Part shown: piece after piece, positions 18,139 to 26,356 of the stretch
Position numbering within the stretch: the first letter of the stretch is position 1
Layout: each line of letters opens with the position of its first letter
Assembly (NCBI RefSeq): GCF_014930365.1
Contig: NZ_JABXWI010000009.1
Coordinates: forward strand, 310,001 to 374,000
DNA from: Streptomyces caniscabiei
Lineage (GTDB): Bacteria > Actinomycetota > Actinomycetes > Streptomycetales > Streptomycetaceae
Direction of reading: 5' to 3'
DNA length: 64,000 nucleotides
Notes under the pieces: model-generated
The model's database searches: none
What the model saw: the letters and a program-made list of their open reading frames with translations, nothing else
Told to the model about the DNA's origin: nothing
Made by a program: the position numbers and the translations under genes

Positions 18139-19059
18139 CTAGTTCTGGTGCTCGGCGATGAGCGCGCGAGCGGCGTCGAGGTCGTCCGGTGTCTTCAGCG
18201 CCACCGTCGCCACACCCGGCAGCGCGCGCTTGGCGAGACCGGTGAGCGTGCCGCCGGGGCACACCTCGACGATCGCGGTCACACCCAGCTCCTTGAAGGT
18301 CTCCATGCACAGGTCCCAGCGGACCGGGTTGGCGACCTGACCGACGAGACGGGAGAGCACCTCGGCGCCGGTGGCGACGGCCTGCCCGTCCTTGTTCGAG
18401 ACGTAGGTGAGCTTCGGGTCCCCGGGGGCGAGTTCCTCGGCGGCCTTGGCGAGGCTGTCCACGGCGGGGGCCATGTGGTGCGTGTGGAAGGCGCCCGCGA
18501 CCTTGAGGGCCACCACACGGCGGACACCCTCGGGCTTGTCCTCGTGCAGGGCGGCCAGCTGCTCCAGGGTGCCGGCGGCGACGATCTGCCCGGCGCCGTT
18601 CACGTTGGCCGGGGTCAGCCCCAGCTTCTTCAGGTGCGGGATCGTCACCTCGGGTTCGCCGCCGAGCAGCGCGGACATGCCGGTCTCGGTGATCGCGGCG
18701 GCCTCGGCCATGGCCAGGCCCCGCTTGCGGACGAGGGACAGCGCGGCCGTGTCGTCGAGGACACCGGCGAACGCGGCGGCGGTGATCTCGCCGACGCTGT
18801 GCCCGGCGACCGCGCCGGGCGCCACCTCTCCGAGGGCGGCGGCGGACAGCAGTCCGGCCGCCACGAGGAGCGGCTGGGCCACGGCGGTGTCGCGGATCGC
18901 GTCGGCGTCGGCCTCGGTGCCGTAGTGGGCGAGGTCCAGCCCGATGGCGTCCGACCACGCGCCGAGGCGGTCGGCGGCGCCGGGGAGGGCGAGCCAAGGA
19001 GTCAGGAAGCCGGGCGTCTGGGCGCCCTGGCCGGGAGCGACGAGTACGAGCACTCTCAC
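18139..19059 (-). CDS. fabD: Malonyl-CoA:ACP malonyltransferase
   Basis: A 306-residue acyltransferase. The nucleophile Ser lies in the GHSVGEITAAA motif near residue 90, the catalytic His in AGAFHTHHMAPA near residue 195, and VAPGQGAQTPGF is the N-terminal signature. It loads malonate onto AcpP. It starts at GTG 19059 with a purine-rich AAGAGAGAG leader and heads the fab operon. Its promoter must lie in the 83-base gap to fasR, where an inverted repeat is found. Confidence 0.97.
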   Translation of the reverse strand: MRVLVLVAPGQGAQTPGFLTPWLALPGAADRLGAWSDAIGLDLAHYGTEADADAIRDTAVAQPLLVAAGLLSAAALGEVAPGAVAGHSVGEITAAAFAGVLDDTAALSLVRKRGLAMAEAAAITETGMSALLGGEPEVTIPHLKKLGLTPANVNGAGQIVAAGTLEQLAALHEDKPEGVRRVVALKVAGAFHTHHMAPAVDSLAKAAEELAPGDPKLTYVSNKDGQAVATGAEVLSRLVGQVANPVRWDLCMETFKELGVTAIVEVCPGGTLTGLAKRALPGVATVALKTPDDLDAARALIAEHQN

Positions 19060-19116
19060 ACTCTCTCTTGAGGGCGGCTCAGGCCGCCCGTGGGGACAGG
19101 GACGAAGAACACGAGG

Positions 19117-19143
19117 GGGTTTTGTAGCCCTCCGACAAAACCC
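19117..19143. promoter_or_regulatory. Inverted repeat TTTTGT/ACAAAA upstream of fabD (candidate FasR site)
   Basis: A perfect 9-9-9 inverted repeat, GGGTTTTGT ... ACAAAACCC, covers 19117-19143; its last base overlaps the fasR stop codon. It is 58-84 bases before the fabD start. I recall that the S. coelicolor FasR target in the fabD promoter was described with TTTTGT direct repeats and an ACAAAA inverted repeat, which this matches; I cannot check that here. It could equally fold as the fasR terminator hairpin, or do both. Confidence 0.6.
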
Positions 19144-20345
19144 TAGAGCTGCGGATCCCCATCCACCAGACGCCCCAGGATCAGCGCGATCCTCAAGGTG
19201 AAGGCCGAGCGCACATCGGAAGGCGACCAGCCGGTGACGTCAGTCACACGTCGAAGCCGGTAGCGCACGGTGTTGGGATGGACGAACAGCATCCGGGCCG
19301 CGCCCTCGAGGCTCGAGGCCTGTTCGAGATAGACGCTGAGCGTCTCCAGGAGAGCGGAGCCTGCCTCCTCCAGCGGTCTGTAGATCTCCTCCACCAGTTG
19401 TTCGCGCGCGCTGGGATCACCAGCGATCGCGCGCTCCGGAAGCAGATCGTCCGCCAGAACGGGGCGTGGCGCGTCCTGCCACGCCGAACACGCCTTGAGT
19501 CCGGCGGCGGCGGCCTGCGCGGACCGGGTCGCGGCCAGCAGGTCGGGCACGATCGGCCCGGCCACCACCGGCCCCGCCGCATACGGGCCGATCAGCGACT
19601 TCGCCACCTGCAACGGGTCGTTGTTCCCGCCGGCGATCACCACCAGGCGGTCGCCCAGCACCCCGGTGAGCACCTGGAGCTTGGCGTGCCGGGCGGCGCG
19701 CCGGATGGCCTCCACGGTCAGCTCGCTGTCGCCGTCCGGGGCGGTGCCGAGGACCACACAGACATGGTCGGGGGAGTTCCAGCCGAGCGCGGCGGCCCTG
19801 CTGACGGCGCCCTCGTCGGCCTCGCCGCTGAGCACCGCGTTCACCACCAGGGACTCCAGCCGGGCGTCCCACGCGCCGCGTGCCTCGGCGGCCTGCGCGT
19901 ACACCTGCGCGGTGGCGAAGGCGATCTCCCGCGCGTAGACGAGCAGGGCCTCGCGGAGCACGCTCTCGTCGCCGGGGGCGGCGACCTCGTCGATGGCGGA
20001 CTCCATGACCTCGATGGTCGTGCGCACCATCTCCACGGTCTGCCGGAGCGTGATCGCCCGGGTCAGCTCACGCGGCGCGGTCCCGAACACGTCCGTCGAG
20101 ATGGCCTGCGGGGCGTCCGGGTGCCGGAACCACTCGGTGAAGGCGGCGATACCGGCCTGGGCGACCAGCCCGATCCACGACCGGTTCTCCGGCGGCATCG
20201 CCCGGTACCAGGGCAGCGTCTCGTCCATCCGCGCGATGGCCTGCGCGGCGAGGCTTCCGGACGACTTCTCCAGCCGCCGCAGCGTCGCGGAGTGCGGATG
20301 GACGTACGGCGCGGTTGCGGATTTGCTGGTTTCGGGTTCGGGCAC
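19143..20345 (-). CDS. fasR: PucR-family transcriptional activator of fatty acid synthesis
   Basis: A 400-residue regulator. The C-terminal PucR-type helix-turn-helix is at about residues 345-390 (LFVHPNTVRYRLRRVTDVTG), with a GGDEF-like/CdaR central domain before it (residues 165-300). Immediately upstream of fabD on the same strand it matches FasR, which in S. coelicolor activates the fabD-fabH-acpP-fabF operon and is important for growth. The HPNTVRYRL recognition helix region is intact. It starts at GTG 20345. The candidate binding repeat lies at the end of its own gene. Confidence 0.92.
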   Translation of the reverse strand: MPEPETSKSATAPYVHPHSATLRRLEKSSGSLAAQAIARMDETLPWYRAMPPENRSWIGLVAQAGIAAFTEWFRHPDAPQAISTDVFGTAPRELTRAITLRQTVEMVRTTIEVMESAIDEVAAPGDESVLREALLVYAREIAFATAQVYAQAAEARGAWDARLESLVVNAVLSGEADEGAVSRAAALGWNSPDHVCVVLGTAPDGDSELTVEAIRRAARHAKLQVLTGVLGDRLVVIAGGNNDPLQVAKSLIGPYAAGPVVAGPIVPDLLAATRSAQAAAAGLKACSAWQDAPRPVLADDLLPERAIAGDPSAREQLVEEIYRPLEEAGSALLETLSVYLEQASSLEGAARMLFVHPNTVRYRLRRVTDVTGWSPSDVRSAFTLRIALILGRLVDGDPQL

Positions 20346-20395
20346 GGGACAAGACTGCCTTATCGCCGCGCTCGCTTGCGCTGGAGGGTGCGTGG

Positions 20396-20485
20396 GCCTG
20401 GGTTGCGAGTCTGCCCGGGGCTGCCGCCCCGGACCCCCGCTGTCGGCCTGCGGCGTCGTCCTCGAGCGCCGGACGGGCTGGATGG
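20396..20485. repeat. Dispersed repeat, family C, in the fasR/pirin intergenic region
   Basis: The gap between the divergent fasR and pirin genes contains G/C-rich blocks: a GGGGCTGCCGCCCCGGACCCC hairpin-like stretch and, further on, CTCGAGCGCCGGACGGGCTG. Both blocks are familiar as dispersed intergenic repeats in many Streptomyces genomes, though no second copy is in this window. The repeat probably separates the two promoters. Recognition is from memory, not a search. Confidence 0.5.
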
Positions 20486-20555
20486 TGGCGGCCCGGGGCC
20501 CGGATGTACCGGCCGGGGCAGAGGGGAGCGGCCGGAGGGATACCGTGGGTCCGTG

Positions 20556-21215
20556 ATGGACCTACGGCGCGCCGCCACGCGCTACCCCGGTGGGGACCCG
20601 GAGGCCGGGATCTCCTCGCTGCACGCCTTCTCCTTCGGGGCGCACTACGACCCCGACAACCTGCGGTTCGGCGCGGTGATCGCCTGCAACGAGGAGCGGC
20701 TCGAACCGGGCGCCGGGTTCGACGAGCATCCGCACAGCCACACCGAGATCGTCACCTGGGTCGTCGAGGGCGAGCTGACCCACCGGGACACCACGGGCCA
20801 CGAGACCGTCGTCCGCCCCGGCGACGTCCAGCGGCTCAGCTCGGCCGGCGGCGTCCGGCACGTCGAGCGCAACGACGGCTCCGCGCCGCTGACCTTCGTG
20901 CAGATGTGGCTGGCCCCGCTGGACCCGGGCGGCGACCCGGCGTACGAGATCGTGCGCGGCATCGCCGACTCCACCCCGTACGCCGTCCCCGAGGCCGGCG
21001 CCATGCTGCACGTCCGGCGGCTGGGCACGGCGGGGGAGCGGACCGAGGTACCGGACGCGGTACGGGCGTACGTGCACGTCGTCCGGGGCGCGGTGCGGCT
21101 GGGGCCGCACGAGCTGGGGGCCGGGGACGCGGTGCGGGCCGAGGACGAGAAGGGGCTGGAGCTGATCGCCGTCGCCGCGCCGGCCGAGGTGCTGGTGTGG
21201 GAGCTCGGCGGGTGA
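20556..21215 (+). CDS. Pirin-family cupin protein
   Basis: A 219-residue bicupin-like pirin. The N-terminal metal-binding cluster HPHSHTEIVTW near residue 57 and the second His/Glu pair in VRHVERN near residue 101 give the usual three His and one Glu ligands. GDVQRLSSAGG is the pirin signature. Members bind iron and have been reported as quercetinases or redox-sensing cofactors; which applies here is unknown. ATG 20556 is used; a GGAGGG box is 16 bases upstream, so the adjacent in-frame GTG 20553 is also possible. The stop is 7 bases from the convergent kinase stop. Confidence 0.9.
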   Translation: MDLRRAATRYPGGDPEAGISSLHAFSFGAHYDPDNLRFGAVIACNEERLEPGAGFDEHPHSHTEIVTWVVEGELTHRDTTGHETVVRPGDVQRLSSAGGVRHVERNDGSAPLTFVQMWLAPLDPGGDPAYEIVRGIADSTPYAVPEAGAMLHVRRLGTAGERTEVPDAVRAYVHVVRGAVRLGPHELGAGDAVRAEDEKGLELIAVAAPAEVLVWELGG

Positions 21216-21222
21216 GGGCCGG

Positions 21223-23094
21223 TCAGTTCTCGGTGGTCGGCTCCTCCGCGTTGCGCCACACCGTGATGTCCACCGAGACGTAGTCGCTGGGGTCGCCGCT
21301 CGGCGCCGAGCCCTGGAAGGTGACCAGCGCCATGTGGCCCGAGTTGGTCCGCACGCACATCTGGGAGCCCTTGGAGACCTGGCCGAGCTTGACGGAGTCC
21401 GTGTACCGGGTCTCGCCGCGGCAGGTGGCGAGGGAACCCTTCTGGGAGTTGTTCAGCAGGACGAGCTTGTCGCTGCTGCTGCCCACCTTCTTCTCCTCGA
21501 ACAGCGGGTCCGAGTAGTAGTAGAAGTCGCCGTCGTCCTCGTACGACACGCCCATCTCGCTGTCGATGGGCTTGGGCGGGGAGTCCGCGAAGCGCACGTA
21601 GTAGTTGCCGGGGATGTTGACGCCCTTGAACGTGACCGGCTTCGGGTCCGCCTTCGGCTTGGACGCGGAGTCGCCGCCCGAGCCGGCCGACGCACCGCCG
21701 GTCGAGCCGCCGGAGGACTGGCTCGACGAGCCGCTCGACGAATCCGTGAGGCCCTTCACGAGCGACGCGCAGCTGCCGAGAAGGCCCAGTCCGAAGACGG
21801 CCGCGACACCGATGCCGATCCACTTGCCGACGTTGCTGCGCGGCGGCGGCACGGGCAGCGGACGGGGAGGCCCCTGCGGATGGCCGTGACCCGGCGGGTA
21901 CGGCTGCTGCCAGCCGCCCGGCTGCTGGTAGGGCGCATGGTGCCCGGTCGGCACGGTGTGCGGGCCCGAGGGCCCCGGCTGCGGGGCGTACGGCGCCGAC
22001 GGCGGCCCCACCGGGCCCGGCGGGGGCGGGGTCGTCGGACCGGAGTGCATCGTCGGCGCCGCGTGCATCGTCTGCGCGCCGTGGTCCACGGACGGCGGAC
22101 TCAGCTGGGTGACCGGGGCGGTGGGCGGTGGCGTCTGGGTCGCCGGGGTCGCCGTCCCGGCCGCCCTGTTCCGCTCCGCCAGCAGCTCCGCCGACGCCGA
22201 GACCCGCCGGGTGATGTCGGCGCCGATCGCCTCCGGCAGCCACGAGCCCGACTGCACCAGCGGCGTCGCCGACGCCTCCTGGCAGAGGGCGACGACCTCG
22301 GCGGGGGAGGGGCGTTCGGCCGGGTCCTTGGCCAGACAGCGTTCGATGAACCGGAGTTCGTCGGAGAGACCGCCGAGATCGGGTTCCTCGTGGACGATCC
22401 GGTACAGCACGGCGTGCGAGGGCCCGTCGCCGTACGCGCCGGAGCCACGGGCGGCGAACGCGGCCACCTGGCCGAGGGCGAACACGTCCGAGGCGGGGGT
22501 GACCGGCTTCCCGGCCGCCTGCTCGGGCGACATGAACGCGGGGGTGCCGATGGAGACGCCGGTGCCGGTCAGGGCGGTGGCGTCGGCGGCCCGCGCGATG
22601 CCGAAGTCGATGACCCGGGGCCCGTCGGCGGCGAGCAGCACGTTGGAGGGCTTCAGGTCGCGGTGCACGATGCCCGCGCCGTGGATGACCGACAGCGCCT
22701 CCGCGACCCCGGCGAGCAGCAGCAGGACCGAGTTCAGCGGCAGCGCGCCGTGCTCGGCGACCGCCGCGTGCAGCGACGGGCCGGGCACGTAGGCGGTGGC
22801 CAGCCAGGGCTGCGCGCCCTCGGTGTCGTGGTCGAGGACGGGCGCGGTGTAGAGGCCCTGCACGCGCTGGGCGGCCCGCACCTCCTGCTTGAACCGGCGG
22901 CGGAACTCCGGGTCCTCGCTCAGCTCGGGCCGGATCGTCTTCAGCGCGATCGGGTGCCCGCCCGGCGTGTACGACAGGTACACCGTGCCCATACCGCCGG
23001 AACCGAGCCGTGCCGCGAGCCGGTAGCTCGCCACGGTCGTCGGGTCACCGGCCTCCAGCGGCCGGAACTGCCCGCCCGCGCGAACCTCGCCCAT
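21223..23094 (-). CDS. Membrane-anchored eukaryotic-type Ser/Thr protein kinase
   Basis: A 623-residue kinase with start ATG 23094 and GGGGGAG 3 bases upstream. The catalytic domain covers about residues 24-285, with Gly-rich loop LGSGGMGTVYLSY, Lys in ALKTI, HRDLKPSNV, DFG and the activation-segment GTPAFMSPEQ. A Pro/Gly/His-rich juxtamembrane linker follows (residues 310-415). One transmembrane helix lies around 420-440, and a roughly 180-residue extracellular domain starts with a Ser/Gly-rich stretch. The architecture is that of Streptomyces Pkn sensor kinases; the extracytoplasmic part lacks PASTA repeats and resembles no sensor I can name. It converges on the pirin gene. Confidence 0.93.
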   Translation of the reverse strand: MGEVRAGGQFRPLEAGDPTTVASYRLAARLGSGGMGTVYLSYTPGGHPIALKTIRPELSEDPEFRRRFKQEVRAAQRVQGLYTAPVLDHDTEGAQPWLATAYVPGPSLHAAVAEHGALPLNSVLLLLAGVAEALSVIHGAGIVHRDLKPSNVLLAADGPRVIDFGIARAADATALTGTGVSIGTPAFMSPEQAAGKPVTPASDVFALGQVAAFAARGSGAYGDGPSHAVLYRIVHEEPDLGGLSDELRFIERCLAKDPAERPSPAEVVALCQEASATPLVQSGSWLPEAIGADITRRVSASAELLAERNRAAGTATPATQTPPPTAPVTQLSPPSVDHGAQTMHAAPTMHSGPTTPPPPGPVGPPSAPYAPQPGPSGPHTVPTGHHAPYQQPGGWQQPYPPGHGHPQGPPRPLPVPPPRSNVGKWIGIGVAAVFGLGLLGSCASLVKGLTDSSSGSSSQSSGGSTGGASAGSGGDSASKPKADPKPVTFKGVNIPGNYYVRFADSPPKPIDSEMGVSYEDDGDFYYYSDPLFEEKKVGSSSDKLVLLNNSQKGSLATCRGETRYTDSVKLGQVSKGSQMCVRTNSGHMALVTFQGSAPSGDPSDYVSVDITVWRNAEEPTTEN

Positions 23095-23217
23095 GGTCTC
23101 CCCCGAAAGCTGTGCGCCAGATGTGCACGGGGGAGGCTAGCGGACGGATCGGCGCCGGGGGCCCTCGGAACGGGGCACGCGCCCCATCCGTGGAAGAGTT
23201 GTCGCTTCCTTCACCGA

Positions 23218-24045
23218 TCAGACACCGTTCCCGACCTCGGCGAGCACAGCGTCCGTGAACGGAGTCCAGGCCTCGACCGCCCACGGCCCGAACGCCCGGT
23301 CCGTCAACGCGACACACGCCAGCCCTGCGGCGGGGTCGATCCACAGGAACGTCCCCGACTGGCCGAAGTGCCCGAAGGTGCGCGGCGACGACGACGTGCC
23401 CGTCCAGTGCGGCGACTTGGCGTCCCGGATCTCGAAGCCGAGCCCCCAGTCGTTGGGGTTCTGGTGCCCGTAGCCCGGCAGGACGCCCTTGGTGCCCGGG
23501 TACTGCACGGTCATCGCCGCCGCGACCGTGCGCGGGTCCAGCAGCCGGGGCGCCTGCACCTCGGCGGCGAACCGCACCAGGTCCTCGACGGTCGAGACAC
23601 CGTCCTTCGCGGGGGAGCCGTCGAGCGAGGTGGACGTCATGCCGAGCGGTTCCAGCACCGCCTGCCGCGCGTACTCCGCGAACGGGATCTCGGCCGCCTT
23701 CGCCACATGGTCCCCGAGCACCTCGAACCCGGCGTTGGAGTACAGCCGCCGCTCCCCGGGCGGGGCCGTCACCCGGTGCTCGTCGAAGGCCAGCCCGGAG
23801 GTGTGCGCCAGCAGGTGCCGCACGGTGGACCCCGCGGGGCCCGCCGCCTCGTCCAGCTCGATCGCCCCCTCCTCGTAGGCGACCAGCACGGCGTACGCGG
23901 CGAGCGGCTTGGTGACCGAGGCCAGCGGGAAGCGGTGCCCGAGCGGCCCGTGGGTCCCGAGGACGGTGCCGTCCGCCCGTACGACAGCGGCGGCGGCGGT
24001 GGGAACCGGCCAGTTCTCGATCAGCGCGAGGCTCTGCAAGGACAT
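23218..24045 (-). CDS. Serine hydrolase, beta-lactamase-like
   Basis: A 275-residue class C-like serine hydrolase. Motifs in order: SVTK (nucleophile) near residue 43, YSN near residue 102, and HFGQSG near residue 227 in place of KTG. No signal peptide is present, and it is shorter than DD-peptidases, so it is a small intracellular esterase or peptidase. ATG 24045 is chosen; a GTG two codons upstream is possible. The GNAT gene ends 19 bases upstream on the same strand, suggesting a two-gene operon. Confidence 0.88.
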   Translation of the reverse strand: MSLQSLALIENWPVPTAAAAVVRADGTVLGTHGPLGHRFPLASVTKPLAAYAVLVAYEEGAIELDEAAGPAGSTVRHLLAHTSGLAFDEHRVTAPPGERRLYSNAGFEVLGDHVAKAAEIPFAEYARQAVLEPLGMTSTSLDGSPAKDGVSTVEDLVRFAAEVQAPRLLDPRTVAAAMTVQYPGTKGVLPGYGHQNPNDWGLGFEIRDAKSPHWTGTSSSPRTFGHFGQSGTFLWIDPAAGLACVALTDRAFGPWAVEAWTPFTDAVLAEVGNGV

Positions 24046-24064
24046 GCCCACGAGCCTAAGCCGC

Positions 24065-24541
24065 TCACAGATCGAGCTGCATCAAGGGGTCGGGCCGGCG
24101 CCGGAAGCCCATCGACGCGTACAGCTCCTGGGCCTCGGCGGAGGCGGTCAGATGGACGTATCCGGCGCCGACCTCGCGGAACCACTCGACGAGGGCCTCC
24201 ATGCAGGCGCGGGCGTACCCCCGGCGCCGGCAGTCCGGGTCGGTGGCCACGCTGAAGACATGACCGACCGCGCCGCGCGGGTTGCCGGGCTTCCCGATCC
24301 GGTAGTCGACCGTCCCCACCACGAGCGCCGCCAGCGCGTCGGGCCGCTGCGGATGGTCGACGACGAAGGCCGCGAACTCCCCTTCGGGACCCGCGAGTCG
24401 GCGGCGCAGGAGCGGCAGGGACTCGGTGTGCCAGTCGGTGGGGCCGCCCGCTCCCGGGGGCCCCATCGAGTCGATCATCACCTGGCGCAGCCGGAGCACT
24501 TCCGCCGCGTCCTCGGCCGTGGCACGTCGTACGAGACTCAT
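24065..24541 (-). CDS. GNAT-family N-acetyltransferase
   Basis: A 158-residue acetyltransferase. The acetyl-CoA-binding segment is visible as VFSVATDPDCRRRGYARACMEAL (residues about 95-117; the R/Q-x-x-G-x-G/A core is RRRGYA), followed by the C-terminal LYASMGFRR motif. The acceptor substrate cannot be predicted. It is divergent from the MerR regulator gene and lies just upstream of the serine hydrolase gene in the same orientation. Confidence 0.9.
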   Translation of the reverse strand: MSLVRRATAEDAAEVLRLRQVMIDSMGPPGAGGPTDWHTESLPLLRRRLAGPEGEFAAFVVDHPQRPDALAALVVGTVDYRIGKPGNPRGAVGHVFSVATDPDCRRRGYARACMEALVEWFREVGAGYVHLTASAEAQELYASMGFRRRPDPLMQLDL

Positions 24542-24599
24542 GTCCGCACGCTAGTCACCACGATCACGTCAAGTCCCCGTGTTTTCTCACCTGATTCGC

Positions 24600-24627
24600 T
24601 TGCTTCGAGCGCACTCCAGGGTTTTAG
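24600..24627 (+). promoter_or_regulatory. Candidate MerR-type promoter and operator
   Basis: A -35-like TTGCTT (24600-24605) and a T-rich -10-like TTTTAG (24622-24627) flank an imperfect palindrome, CTTCGAG-cgca-CTCCAGG (24603-24620). An operator lying between the hexamers is the hallmark of MerR-regulated promoters. The predicted transcript would begin only a few bases before the ATG at 24638, so it would be leaderless or nearly so. Confidence 0.5.
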
Positions 24628-24637
24628 CGTGGTGGTC

Positions 24638-25132
24638 ATGACGGTGATGGAGACCACGAGTACGACGAGAGTCGAGAGTGCCACGGGTGCTGCCGGCACC
24701 GACAGTTGCGCCGGTCCGCCGCTCAAGCCGCGCCGGCCGGACGGGCAGGACAGATACACGATCAGCGAGGTGGCCGACCTCACCGGACTGACGGCGCACA
24801 CCCTGCGCTGGTACGAGCGGATCGGGCTGATGCCGCACATCGACCGCTCCCACACCGGCCAGCGCCGCTACCGCAACCGCGACCTCGACTGGCTCGACCT
24901 CGTCGGCAAGCTCCGGCTCACCGGCATGCCGGTCGCCGACATGGTCCGCTACGCCGAGCTGGTGCGCGCGGGCGACCACACCTACACCGAGCGCTTCGAC
25001 CTGCTCAAGTCGACCCGGGACGACGTCCTGTCCCGGATCGCCGAGCTCCAGGACACCCTGAACGTGCTCGACCGCAAGATCAATTTCTACGCTGACGCCG
25101 GGCGGGCCCTGGCCTCGGAGAGGGCTTCATGA
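24638..25132 (+). CDS. MerR-family transcriptional regulator
   Basis: A 164-residue regulator. The winged helix-turn-helix lies at about residues 40-75 (YTISEVADLTGLTAHTLRWYERIGLMP), preceded by a 38-residue disordered N-terminus, and a dimerising coiled coil ends the protein. No cysteine-based metal site is evident in the C-terminal part, so it is not a classic metal sensor; it fits the MerR group that controls aldo/keto reductases. Its TGA overlaps the ATG of the aldo/keto reductase (ATGA), so the two are translationally coupled. Start ATG 24638 is taken because of the promoter position; ATG 24647 is an alternative. Confidence 0.9.
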   Translation: MTVMETTSTTRVESATGAAGTDSCAGPPLKPRRPDGQDRYTISEVADLTGLTAHTLRWYERIGLMPHIDRSHTGQRRYRNRDLDWLDLVGKLRLTGMPVADMVRYAELVRAGDHTYTERFDLLKSTRDDVLSRIAELQDTLNVLDRKINFYADAGRALASERAS

Positions 25133-26154
25133 CGGACGGCACGACGAACGGCAGGATCGCGACGGCACGGCTGGGCGCCGACGGCCCCGAGGTCGGGGTG
25201 CAGGGCCTCGGCTGCATGGGCATGAGCTTCGCGTACGGCCCCTCGGACGCGGCGGAGTCCAGGGCCACCCTGGAACGCGCGCTGGAACTGGGCGTCACGC
25301 TGTACGACACGGCCCACGCGTACGGCGCCGGGGAGAACGAGAGGTTCCTCTCCCCCTTCTTCAAGGCCCACCGTGACGAGGTCGTCGTCGCCACCAAGTT
25401 CGGCCTGGCGATCGACCCCGACAACCCGGCCGGGCGGATCATCCGCAACGACGCCGCCCACATCCGGGAGTCCGTCGAGGGCAGCCTGCGCCGGCTCGAC
25501 GTCGACGTGATCGACCTCTACTACATGCACCGCCGCGACGTGAACGTCCCCATCGAGGAGACCGTCGGCGTCATGGCCGAGCTGGTCCGCGAGGGCAAGG
25601 TCAAGCAGCTGGGCCTGAGCGAGGTCACGGCCGCCGAGCTGCGCACCGCCCACACCGTGCACCCCATCGCCGCCCTCCAGTCGGAGTGGTCGCTCTTCAG
25701 CCGGGACATCGAGGCGAACGTGGTCCCCACGGCCCGCGAGCTGGGCGTCACCCTCGTCGCCTACTCCCCGCTCGGCCGCGGCTTCCTCACCGGGTCCTTC
25801 GCCAAGGCGGAGGACCTCACGGCCGACGACTTCCGCCGCCAACAGCCCCGCTTCACCGGCGACAACGCCGCCGCCAACGCGGCCCTCCTGGACCCGATCC
25901 GCGAGGTCGCCGCCTCCCACGACGCCACCCTCGGCCAAGTAGCCCTGGCCTGGGTCCACCAGCAGTCGGCGATGCACGGCCTCCCGGTCGTCCCGATCCC
26001 GGGCACCCGTAAGCCGGGGAGGGTGGAGGAGAACACGGCGGCGACGAGGATCGTCCTGGGCGAGGAGGACATGACCCTCCTGGAACCGATAGCGGCGAAG
26101 GTAGCGGGAGACCGCTACGCGGACATGCGCTTCACGTCGGCGGGCAGGGAGTAG
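25129..26154 (+). CDS. Aldo/keto reductase
   Basis: A 341-residue NADPH-dependent aldo/keto reductase of the AKR11/13-like group (opening GLGCMGMSFAYG). The catalytic tetrad is complete: Asp and Tyr in LYDTAHAYG near residues 61-67, Lys in VATKFG near residue 92 and His in YYMHRRD near residue 132. It reduces aldehydes and ketones in the cytosol. It is translationally coupled to the MerR gene, which probably induces it on sensing a reactive carbonyl or similar compound. The stop codon lies inside the first copy of a 25-base tandem repeat. Confidence 0.93.
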   Translation: MTDGTTNGRIATARLGADGPEVGVQGLGCMGMSFAYGPSDAAESRATLERALELGVTLYDTAHAYGAGENERFLSPFFKAHRDEVVVATKFGLAIDPDNPAGRIIRNDAAHIRESVEGSLRRLDVDVIDLYYMHRRDVNVPIEETVGVMAELVREGKVKQLGLSEVTAAELRTAHTVHPIAALQSEWSLFSRDIEANVVPTARELGVTLVAYSPLGRGFLTGSFAKAEDLTADDFRRQQPRFTGDNAAANAALLDPIREVAASHDATLGQVALAWVHQQSAMHGLPVVPIPGTRKPGRVEENTAATRIVLGEEDMTLLEPIAAKVAGDRYADMRFTSAGRE

Positions 26155-26225
26155 CACCGACTTCCCGGGCAGGGAGTAGCACCGACTTCCCGGGCGGGGA
26201 GGAGGGCCGACTTCCCGGGCGGGGG
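26141..26225. repeat. 25-bp tandem repeat spanning the aldo/keto reductase stop
   Basis: Two identical 25-base units (26141-26165 and 26166-26190, each starting CGGGCAGGGAGTAG and ending GACTTCC) are followed by a diverged third (26191-26215) and a 10-base start of a fourth. The TAG stop of the reductase is in the first unit; each identical unit carries the same TAG. Replication slippage is the likely origin. Confidence 0.9.
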
Positions 26226-26240
26226 TCACGGCAGCTGAGT

Positions 26241-26293
26241 CAGGGGCGCGGGGCTGTGTCGATGTGCGGCTCCGCCGCGTGGGCGCGACCAGC
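26241..26293. repeat. Dispersed repeat, family B, copy 3
   Basis: The third copy of the repeat at 6869 and 12465 (GGGGCGCGGGGC, TCGATGTGCGGC, GCGGC-tcc-GCCGC, GTGGGCGCGACCA). It lies between the tandem repeat and the convergent DUF4429 gene stop at 26357. The remaining 60 bases show nothing else. Confidence 0.8.
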
Positions 26294-26356
26294 CACGAAG
26301 CACCCGCACACGGCAACGAAGGGATCCCCGAACGGCGCTTCCCGGAGGGCGCGCCG

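Noticed and set aside
26141..26225. CRISPR-like repeat array
   Set aside because: The 25-base units abut directly with no spacers, and no cas genes are near.
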